In this document: positions 1-8,944 of the stretch, in pieces | How the letters are laid out: each line of letters begins with the position of its first letter | How positions within the stretch are numbered: position 1 is the first letter of the stretch | Source: Isohypsibius dastychi | Lineage: Eukaryota > Tardigrada > Eutardigrada > Parachela > Isohypsibiidae | NCBI GenBank assembly: GCA_034696485.1 | Contig: JAQIWT010000570.1 | Location: 1-17,941, forward strand | Direction of reading: 5' to 3' | Length of the DNA: 17,941 nucleotides | Made by a program: the position numbers and the translations under genes | Notes under the pieces: model-generated | Databases searched by the model: none | What the model saw: only the letters and a program-made list of their open reading frames with translations | Told to the model about the DNA's origin: nothing

Positions 1-517
1 CGTTCGTTCAAAAATGTGAACTTAGTAGGAGCTGGAAACTTTGGAATGCCCGAACTTAGCAGGAGTTTCAGAGTATTTGTAAACCGCGACTGGTTCAAAA
101 GTCACTGCTTCCTAAACCAAGGAAGAGTTAATAAATCTTACTTACTTATTCAACGGAAATGGCTATTTTGTGGCGAATGTACTATACTTGAACACAGAAC
201 TTTATTCTCAAACCTCTTTCGAATATTTCTCATACAAAGAAAGAAATCGAAAGCATTACAGCGAAGATAAAACGTTTAAGCAGAGCATCTGGCGAAAATA
301 TAAATAGAAGTGATCCCACACTTGCTTTCACAGTCAGTCTGAGATGCGTCAATAAGAATATAACACCGAAAAAAATGGTCCGAATTGCTTGCGTTATAGC
401 TCAGAACTATTTTGCAGAATCAGATAAATGGGAGAAAATGCCAATGCAGAACATCCGAAGAGGTCGAAGTCCATCATTATCACAAAGGCTGCATGAAAGG
501 CGTAGGAAGTTAGTTAA
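1..517. other. 3' flank of COP1, no gene recognised
   Basis: This stretch lies beyond the COP1 stop codon, which is read on the minus strand. No conserved protein was found on either strand. A minus-strand AATAAA (plus-strand TTTATT at 201-206) is a possible but distant polyadenylation signal for COP1, about 310 nt past its stop. A short imperfect direct repeat (GAACTTAGYAGGAG) occurs near 18-31 and 52-65. Confidence 0.4.
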
Positions 518-3308
518 TCAGATGAGTTCCAGAACCTCAATCAATCCCTGGCTATTCGCGGCGACTAAGACGTTCGAGTCCTGGAACACCAACCAAGCGT
601 ATCAGAAATCAATTTAATTCAATCTGACTTCGAGAAGCCTCACCTTTTTCCATGCGACTGCGCTCAAAAATTCTCCTCCGTCCGTTTTCATCAGTGTACG
701 AGAAAGAGACTCACGTGGCGCTTCGAATTTGAACTTCACAGCCGGACTTGGCATTGCGCGATGATACACGAACAACGAATTGTTCTCGCTTCCTGAAACC
801 GTATGACCGTTTTCGAAGGTGAGTGCGTTGATAATTGATATACTCTTACCTGTGGCGATATAGTTTCCAGAGCAATCCAGGCCAACGAAATTCTTCTCGT
901 TGTGGTGACCAGTGAAGGTTTTGATCGTGGCTGGTCCTCCAGCAGCTTTTAAATCCCACAAGCGCAATGTACTGTCCGTCGAAGCTGACACGAGTTCCCA
1001 CTCGGACATGAACTTTACATAAGCCACGGCTTTTTTGTGACTTTTCAAAACAGCGAAGGCATACCGAGTATTGCGAAGATCATAAACATGGATCGAGTGA
1101 TCTACAAAACTACCCTGTCAACCAAACTTTCACGCGACAGAAAATATTTCCCTACCTGCAGATCCATATGCCAAAATATGGCGATTCTGAGGGCTGAACT
1201 GAACACAGCAGACATTGGCCTTTGCCTCCAGACTGTTTATAGAATGCGGTGAGTCAGTCGACCATAAATACACTTTCATATCGTCAGATCCAGATGCAAG
1301 AACTTTGGGATCACAGTGGTTGAAATCAACTGACCAAGCACGCTTCTGGTGTTCCTAAAATCAAAGAGATGCAACATCAAAGACCAACGTGATCGAAACG
1401 AACGAACTTGAAAAGTGTTGGTCTTCCGGCCGGTCAGTGCGTCCCAAACAGTGACACCGCCGTCATAATCGGCGCAGGCAATATGGTTACGCATGAAGTC
1501 ATTCCAGACAACCGAGCTTATCTTGGCAGAAGAGTTCATTTCAGTCAACGGAAAATGAAGGTGCATTCCATCCGCTACGATGGAGTTGTAGTCGTATATC
1601 TTGATCCGCTTACTAACTCCAGCAACCGCAAACAGCTCGTAATCTTTGTCGAATTCTACACTGGAAACTATTGTCGACGTCCCAACAGCATCAGCAAAAG
1701 CGAACGCAGCTAGACAGCGGATGGAATTGGCGTTAGTGAACTCATGCAGATTTCTTTCGTAGCTATCCAAGCCTTCATAAAACAAGGACGTAAATCAACA
1801 GCACTAAGATGGGCCGTCAATGATAATTCTCTACCATTTTTCTCCCGCATCTCGACGTAGCTATCACATAAGGCATCCAAGTTGTTTTTGACCTTGACTT
1901 TTCTCTCTCGCAGGGCAGCACTAGCTGCGGCTTTGATGAATGTCGGGCCACCAACAACAGGCGAACTCTGACAAGAATCCACCATTTGTGGTGCCGGAAA
2001 TATCTCTTCTGGAACCGTTTGCGGATTCGGGGTGATTGGAAGACTTTCTGGAATAACCGGCATGGAAATGGCTGGATCCCGCATATTGCTGAGTTCATCA
2101 GATACAATTTTCTGATCTGCTTCAATCATAGTCAGCTGTTTCTGAACCTCAAGGAGCTCCTGGAATCAACTGCTTAATTACACTAAAACCAAAATGATCA
2201 CGCCGACATACCGTGGCTTTCACAGCATGGAGCTTTTCCAAGGTATCATTCAGGAGAAGCTTGCGGAAAATGGCGTTGCTCTGTGAAATTAACAACGTAA
2301 CTTTCGGAAAAACGGAAAAATCTGCAGCATCGTGTTACCGTGATTAAATCATTTTTTCGTCGGTTCAACGACTGAATCACACATTCAATCTGCTCCACAG
2401 TTGCTTGCCGATCAACGACAACAATTGGTGATCCATGACCTTCTCGGACAAACTCCGTAATTGACCGCGGTCGCTAAGAATGCAATGCCGTTGCAATCTA
2501 ACATACTGTCTACTGAATGGGTAGATGTACCTTCTTAATCGCGCCCTTGGACGTTCCAGGTGCAATCGGGTGAATGCCTGTTCTTTTCTCGACCATGAGT
2601 TTCCATCGAGTCCAGCGACCAACCAGACCGTCCACTGAAGAGAAATTGGAATGTAATAAATAGGCGAGAGCCGCACAAATTTATCGAACAAACCGTGTCG
2701 ATTTATGGTCGCGGTTGTTATGTCACGCGTTTCCGACGAGCAAAGGGGACATTTCTTGGTTATCTGGCACACTTTAACCAGGCAGTCATAGCTGGAGAAA
2801 AGAGAGATTACAGGCTTCATATAATAAACGATCTTGAAAAAGTTCTGCTCTCTTGGCTAAAATTGACGAAACTCACCAGAAAGTATGGCCACAACGTGCC
2901 AGAAACGGCAGAGTGAAAATCTCGCGGCAAACAGGGCTGTAAAAATAGGATGAAGCATAATCAAACATAGAAATGCCAGAAAACATACCATGTTAAATCT
3001 TCGGCATCACAAGGACTAGCTTCAGCACAAATTTCGGTCAATATTCTTTTGAGGGAATCTTTGTCTCGACAGCCAACTCCAGCCTCCCATGCAGTTTCTC
3101 CGTTTATCAAGCCTCCCATCATACTGCATGCTCCAGAAGTTGAGGCTTCATTGTTCAAAGAGGGAAAACGAACGACAGCTTCAGAGTCGTTATCTCCCGT
3201 CCGTATCCTTGCAGATTGTTCAGGGTCTTCATCCAAAGCAGCCATTGGGAGAGGAGTCATTCGACGACGCTTCCTGTTCGGAGATTCTCCTTCCGAATTC
3301 TGCGACAT
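518..3308 (-). CDS. COP1: COP1 E3 ubiquitin ligase (RING, coiled coil, WD40), complete
   Basis: COP1 is a RING-type E3 ubiquitin ligase that selects substrates through its WD40 propeller and works in nuclear protein turnover. Exons read 3308-2989, 2936-2877, 2791-2694, 2634-2531, 2473-2339, 2280-2212, 2159-1835, 1772-1408, 1354-1156, 1101-850, 792-644 and 580-518. Phases match at every junction and give 712 aa, close to the roughly 730 aa of human COP1. A basic cluster (NRKRRRM) near residue 12 may be a nuclear signal. The RING is at about 107-144: CPVC, then CGHTFCYDC, then CPLC. A coiled-coil helix follows at about 220-280, then a Ser/Pro-rich stretch, then WD40 repeats from about 405 to the end. 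Diagnostic strings include [16 protein letters not shown] and NEKNFVGL, and the last exon supplies ANSQG and VLEL. The join across exons 3-5 (about residues 155-230) rests on phase more than homology. Start is the ATG at 3308. Confidence 0.93.
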
Positions 3309-3896
3309 GGTTCTGCAATACTTTTGGAATAATTAGCAAGCTGCACAGTCCAGATTAGTAAGAGTAGCACAATTATCTGGCAAAACTAAAATGCATAAAA
3401 CGAATACGGACTTCCTGGTTTGTTTTCGTGTCGCTGTTCTGCTTTGCACAACTTGGAATTCAAGTGAACGACCAGACTCTGGACGTACGAGGTACCAAAT
3501 TGTATTTTCGTTCCCCCCAACCTCACCCCTGGTATTCTCAAGTAAAAGTCTGGTGCGATAAAGCGTTTTCCCACTCTTTACGACGTCCGACGTCACTTGA
3601 TATAACAAGTTGATCCAGCCTCCATAGCGTTCAGTTCGGTTCATGCCGCTAATTTCTATGTGAAATGTATTTCGCAGCTTCAGTTGAAGCGTTACAATAT
3701 TTCCTGGTTTCTGGAGGTGGTATTTTGTTCGCGGAATATTTGAGCTTGCATGCTCTGTGGTTTGGGTATGCTTTTCAGCTCTACTTCTGTGGAAATCTTT
3801 CAGGACTTCAAATGCGACTGAGCTAGTTGAGGCTATCTAATCTGACTTGTAAATTTGCTTTTATTTAGTATTCGTCTGCTCCACTTGGTCTTGAAA
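3309..3896. promoter_or_regulatory. Divergent intergenic region between COP1 and the polo kinase
   Basis: The start codons of COP1 (minus) and the polo kinase (plus) face away from each other across 588 bp, so both promoters and 5' UTRs must lie here. Acceptor-like sites stand just before each start: TATTGCAG ending 4 nt before the COP1 ATG (minus strand, AG at 3314-3313), and TTTATTTAG ending at 3868, 28 nt before the polo ATG. These fit a 5'-UTR intron or spliced-leader addition. A minus-strand ATG ORF of 103 codons (3644-3333) has no recognisable family and could be a chance or upstream ORF. Confidence 0.5.
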
Positions 3897-6317
3897 ATGG
3901 CGAAACCAACTGCAGAAGGAATTATTCCTGACGACATCCGCGATACGACCAGAAACATTTGGTACAAGAAAGGAAGGTTTATGGGGAAGGTAAGACGATA
4001 TTATTGAAACGTGAAACTGATGACTGTTAGATCTCTGTAACTTCCCCGTAAATCGTTGTTTCTTTCAAGGGAGGTTTTGCGAGATGTTACGAACTCAGAA
4101 CTGCCAGTGGTGAACTTTTCGCTGGAAAAATTGTGCCAAAAACACTCCTGCTTAAACCGCACCATCGCGACAAGGTTGGTACCTTGTTTGTTTGGATTTT
4201 GGCCTTGAAGTGAACGGTCTCTGCTGCGTTTTTCAGATGACGTTGGAAATCGAAATTCATCGCAAAGTCAACCATGCACACATTGTGGCTTTTCACTCCT
4301 ACTTTGAAGACAAGGACAATGTTTATATTCTTCTGGAGCTATGTCGCAATAGGGTAAGCATATTCTGCGTTTTGCAGCATAAATCAGTCAGATGAACTGT
4401 TCTTATCTGATCGGTTTTCCAGTCGTTGATGGAACTGCAGAAGCGACGAAAAGCCATTACAGAATACGAAGCGAGATATTTTGTGAAGCAAATTGTGGAA
4501 GCTTGCGTTTACTTGCATGGGAGGAATATCATTCATCGTGATCTCAAACTGAGCAACGTCTTCATCAACGATAACATGCATATCAAAGTTGGCGATTTTG
4601 GATTGGCCACTGAGATCGAATTCACTGGGCAGAAAAAGAAGTAGGAACTGGTGGCTATTTATTATCGAGAAATATCGCTAGACTGATTGTTGTTGAAGGA
4701 CGTTATGTGGAACACCAAATTATTTGGCTCCGGAAATTCTGTTGAAGAAAGGCCATAGCTTCGAAGTGGACACCTGGAGTGTCGGTTGCATTCTGTTAGT
4801 GTTGACTGTTTTATTCCGCGTTTCTCCTGTAGCCTTTTCTGTAAGTACGAATTCCATTGCAGGTATACGCTTCTTGTTGGTCATCCACCTTTTGAAACGA
4901 ACAAGCTGACAGATACTTATGCTCGTATCAAAACCAATGATTACAACATCCCGAATCGTCTTTCGCTTCCGGCACGCAAGCTGATCGAGCTCATGCTGAG
5001 AGCAAACCCATTGGAACGACCGAATATGCGGCAGATTTTGAATCACGAATTCTTCACAAATGGTGAAATTTAGTGGGTCATTGGTATGACCTTACTAGTA
5101 TCGTCTGTTTCAGGGTACTTACCTCCCGCACTCCCTCAGTCTTGTCTGACCATGGCACCTCGGGCCATTGGTGAAACGGTTCGTCGACCTTTGATTGAAG
5201 TCAGCGCAAACAACCAAAATCAGGATGTCCGTGACGAGCAACCTCCAGAAGGTATGTCCTTAATTCTGACGGGAAAGAACTAGCTTCTATCACGTTTCTT
5301 TCTTCTCCTGTAGCGGTACCCCAAGACTTCTGGTTGGGCGAATTGTATCATCAGTTGAATCGCATGATCGCAGCTCTCAACCCATCGAAATTCTTGCCGA
5401 ACAACGGTAATTAATATAATTGATTCACCGGGTCTTGGCTGGGTTCGGTGATTGTTTTAATCTCTGCAGATGTTTCCGAGGATCCCAACCAGAGCCCGAT
5501 GATGTGGGTGGCAAAGTGGGTTGATTATTCGGACAAGTACGGACTTGGGTATCAGCTGAACGATAACAGCTTTGGAGTGCTGTTTAATGACGCCACAAAA
5601 ATTCTACTTTACGCTGATGGAGAGTACGTTGGACATCGTGATTATCTCTCTTACTCAAACTGCCCTTGGTTTCAGAAACATGCAGTATATTGACAAAGAG
5701 GGCACGGAAACCTACTTTTCTTTCAAGCAGCACCCCGACAGCATGCGAAAGAAGATCACGTTGATGGAATATTTCCGGAACTACATGCAAGAAAATTTGG
5801 TTCGGGTAAGTTGTTCAGAATTAGCGTTTTCAGTCAAATATCTATGATCATCTGATTACAGACCGGTGAAAACCTGACTCCGCGAGACACGGCATCTATG
5901 CAGCGAATGCCTTGGATGAGGACGTGGTACAGAACACGAAATGCTATTAACATGCATATGACAAACGGAACCGTCCAGGTACGTTATAATTTGAGAATCT
6001 AATTTTTTTTAAGAAATTTGACAAGTTCTTGTGTTTTATATCTGTTTTTGTAGATCAACTTTTTCCAAGACCACTTGAAGATGATTTTATGTCCTCTGAT
6101 GCACGCGATCACAATCATCTATCCGGATAAAACAGCCAGGACATTCAAAATGACAACCATTCAGGAAATCGGTTGCACCAAAGATTTGCACACTCGTATT
6201 GCTTATGCCCGTTCTATGTGCGAGAAAATGATGACTGGCCGCAGTGCGGGATCTGGGAAACTCAGAGTGACTGGTTCCGACCTTGGAGTGGAGATGCCCT
6301 TTACAAAATCGCACTAA
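3897..6317 (+). CDS. PLK1: Polo-like kinase (PLK1 type), complete
   Basis: Polo kinases phosphorylate Ser/Thr targets during mitotic entry, spindle assembly and cytokinesis, and dock on phosphopeptides through paired polo boxes. Exons are 3897-3989, 4070-4174, 4237-4353, 4423-4640, 4699-4794, 4863-5062, 5114-5251, 5314-5406, 5470-5623, 5676-5805, 5862-5978 and 6054-6317. All phases agree, giving 574 aa (human PLK1 is 603). Kinase landmarks are the GKGGFA loop, K51, HRDLK with D145, DFG with D163, T-loop Thr179 in [10 protein letters not shown], and APE. A linker RRPL matches the position of the PLK1 destruction box. Polo box 1 (about 326-445) has the [15 protein letters not shown] motif with W370; polo box 2 (about 468-552) has FFQDHLK with H494 and K496, the pincer residues that bind phosphate. 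All catalytic and docking residues are intact. The gene is divergent from COP1 and convergent with the TSSK-like gene. Confidence 0.96.
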
Positions 6318-6552
6318 GGTGTCTGGGAATTAAAATGTCCATAGATAGCATTTCCAGCTTCTTCCACTGCCTGTTGACCTTTTTTTGTCTGCAACACTTT
6401 TCCTCTGTAAACAATCATTTTTCGCCGCATTTATTGATTTTTTGGGTTCTCACCTTTTTTGCAAAACTGATTGTACCTGTTCTCAACGCTGTTTTCGTTG
6501 GCTGATTTGATTCGATTCTTGTGCTCAGTACTTGGCAGTTTTAAAATTGTGG
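6318..6552. other. Convergent 3' intergenic region, polo kinase / TSSK-like kinase
   Basis: These 235 bp separate two stop codons facing each other, so this must hold both 3' ends. An ATTAAA at 6329-6334, 12 nt past the polo stop, is a candidate plus-strand poly(A) signal. TTTATT at 6430-6435 reads AATAAA on the minus strand, 118 nt past the TSSK stop, and is the better candidate. No gene is seen here. Confidence 0.5.
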
Positions 6553-8259
6553 TCAAATGCTGCTGTTGCGGCAATGTAGTGAACCATTGCGTATCCATGG
6601 ATCGTTCCGCAAAACTCCGGCTGTAGGCCGCAGTTTCCAGTCACAAGTCAGCATTCCTTCGACCGCTGTTAATCAGAACAAGTCTTACCACTTTCCCTGA
6701 TCCCTGATTAACGCGCGACTTACTTCGCTTGGCGGTTGGAGAGTGATTTCGTGGATTTCTCCAAACGTAAACTCTATTTCGTTGATTATACCTAAAATAT
6801 GAATCGTATAAAAGTTTTTCCATATTGCATCACGAAACATCCGTACAATAAAACAGATTGTTCAACAGTCTCATCGAAAGCCATAATTCCGTTGATAAAG
6901 ACCTGAAACCAAAAAAATATGATGGTGTAAAATTTGCCAAGAATTGGTCAATAATACAAAGAAAACGCATCCAAGGGCCCATATATCCACGGCCTGGGGG
7001 GAATATGGAATAGCTCTGATCAGTTCCGGCGCGGCATATGCTGAAAGTAGTTTCTACGTAAATTCAAGCAGCGCTTAAAATATTTCCAAGCCAACCTTTT
7101 GAACCGCAGAACGTGGTACTAAGCCGACCAGCATCATCCGTCGAGAAACCGAAATCTGTCAACTTCAGCCGACTCGCGGTGGAATCCATCAAAATATTCT
7201 CGAGTTTTATGTCCCGATGCGCCGCACCCAAAGAATGGATATAATCGACCGCATTTACTAACTGCCAAGACCTAAAACGATCGGGTTGGTTGAATATGAG
7301 GTGCACAGTGTAGCTGGATCTAACTGACCAAGAAGCCACTTGCTGCCGCTCCGGGAGAACTTTCAGTTTTTGAACGTAGGTGAGCAGGTCACCGCCGGTC
7401 AGGTACTCCAGAACCATATAGACTTTTCGTGGAGTAACAGTGTAATAATAAAACTGAGTAATTCCAACGTGGGATAGTTTGCTCCAGACAGTCAGTTCCC
7501 GGTTTAAAAAATTCTCGATAAATCTGCTGGTGACCTTTTCTTTATCGATTATTTTTATGGCGAACTTCGATGCTTCTTCGGGCTTGCCCGAAAACAAATC
7601 AACGCCAAGTCGAACTTTGGCGTAGACTCCTTCGCCGATTTTCTCACGGAGATCAATCCCAAATGATCCGAGAACCCGTTGATCATAAGTTACTTCTATG
7701 CCTTTATGCGCTGGGATGATCGCTGCAATCACAACCATGAACGAGAGTCAACTGGACATGACGCGTTTGAACTTACATCTGACATTATCGTGAACTTTCA
7801 CAGCTCGGGGAAGAATCAAAGAATCACGATTACTTGATCCGGATTGTTGGCTTTTATCGGCCTACGAGAGTACTCAACTCAAATATTGACATCTTGATCG
7901 AAAAACACAAGTACCTCTGCAAATGTTCGAGGACGAGTTGCATGAGGGGAGCTTGATCTATCCTTGTCCGAACCCGATCGACGTTGGTCACCAGTGTTTG
8001 GCTGGACAGTTCGGAGTTTAGGGGTAACACTGTTCCGCGCACTGGTTGGAGGGGTGTCAGACCGCGGTGGAGTTCTCGGCGGATGTGGAGTGACACCGAC
8101 AGCGGTCAAGGAAGTCCGATTGGTTTGAATAGGAGGAGCATAATGAGTATCAGGATTGGATCTTGGGGCTGATACGGCGGAGGACTCACGAGTCCGTGCG
8201 GACTGGAAAGATGACAACCAACTCGCTGGTTTAGCTTTTGGCAGTCCTTGAGGGTTCAT
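6553..8259 (-). CDS. TSSK-like Ser/Thr kinase with Ser/Pro-rich N-terminal extension
   Basis: The kinase domain best matches the testis-specific serine kinase (TSSK) family, which acts in sperm formation in animals studied. Exons are 8259-7915, 7861-7777, 7722-7329, 7271-7096, 7040-6958, 6902-6847, 6791-6724 and 6665-6553. Phases agree throughout, giving 439 aa. Landmarks are the glycine loop (IGEGVYAKV) near residue 169, FAIKIID, FLNREL (TSSKs have FLPREI), [32 protein letters not shown] and a final KLRPTA..DPWI block. About 165 residues rich in Ser, Pro, Thr and Arg precede the kinase loop, whereas typical TSSKs start almost at the kinase domain. The T-loop has Lys where nearly all kinases have Pro (GSKAYAAPE). 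The ATG at 8259 is the first in frame; an in-frame TAA lies at 8304-8302. Another CAMK-group family is less likely. The N-terminal exon is linked by phase and splice sites, not homology. Confidence 0.85.
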
Positions 8260-8944
8260 TCCATATACACGTGAGCCCCGCGGGGTTGGGGCTCTCACCC
8301 CTTAATCCAGAGTTGAGAGTAAACAGCCACAGTTCGGAAGATCAAGTCGGGAGTACGTGATGATACTTGGGAGGTGAAGAGTAAGATTATTTTTCTAGAC
8401 TTTCTAAATTATGGTAGAGAATACGACACGAGTGCCGATAACATAGCACCGAAGCATCCTCGGGCGGATGATTATTGCCAGATGTGAGTATAAGGTGCTC
8501 CTGCAACAACCAGTCTCCAAGGATACATTTCCGGTTTCACGATTGTGACCTTTGAAGTACCTGTAGTAGATTTCACTAACATGGAGTAAACAAGGATGCA
8601 CACCAAAAGTAAACTTTTGATCTCACCACGTCGTAAAATTCTATTCTTAGTACTGTAAACCATCACGACAATCTCCTTCCAGTCCCCCTTTTGACCAGTC
8701 AGATCCTCTGTCCGCGTTTTCAGCAATCTCAATGTTGAAATGTTTCCATGCGCTGGTGGTGAATACAGGGGGGGGGGTGTAGCATGATCAGACTACCGTA
8801 CGCTAATGCATTGCGATTGGGTGTCTGGCATATTTCTTGTTTTGGTTTTCCACGCTTCCGACTTCCTTTCCAGGCGGTTTTCCGTTCGGTTATATTTTCG
8901 CTTGTCTTCACATTGCCCTGCTTGATTGACTGAGTTTCTTATCC
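8260..8944. promoter_or_regulatory. Divergent intergenic region between TSSK-like and RAP-domain genes
   Basis: These 685 bp between two outward-facing start codons should contain both promoters. Visible items are a GC-rich hairpin at 8271-8298 beside the TSSK start, a run of ten G at 8768-8777, and a pyrimidine-rich acceptor-like TTTCCAG ending at 8873, 71 nt before the RAP-gene ATG. A 63-codon minus-strand ATG ORF (8663-8472) with a hydrophobic stretch is too short to call a gene with confidence. Confidence 0.45.
8271..8298 (-). other. GC-rich imperfect hairpin in the probable TSSK 5' UTR
   Basis: The arm GTGAGCCCC (8271-8279) pairs with GGGGCTCTCAC (8288-8298) with a 2-nt bulge. Nested in it is the perfect 10-bp palindrome CCCCGCGGGG (8276-8285). 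The structure ends 11 nt upstream of the proposed start codon and stands out in otherwise AT-rich surroundings. It could fold in the mRNA leader; any regulatory role is inference. Confidence 0.4.

Noticed and set aside
375-617. Plus-strand 80-aa ORF
   Set aside because: It is antisense to the COP1 terminal exon, has no recognisable similarity and shows no splice or codon support.
614-620. COP1 ending at the in-frame stop near 614
   Set aside because: A GTGAGG donor at 643 and a good acceptor at 581 lead to a last exon encoding the conserved ANSQG and VLEL residues, with the true stop at 518-520.
7329-7738. TSSK start at the ATG at 7738
   Set aside because: That ATG lies inside a 54-nt intron (7723-7776) with a GTAAGT donor and GATTGCAG acceptor; two upstream exons join in phase.
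6553-8259. TSSK-like gene as a pseudogene with frameshifts and stops
   Set aside because: Each apparent frame change coincides with GT-AG introns of 53-58 nt, and all phases close to a single 439-aa frame.
8768-8777. G10 homopolymer
   Set aside because: An isolated single-base run of this size needs no special explanation and may also be a sequencing artefact.
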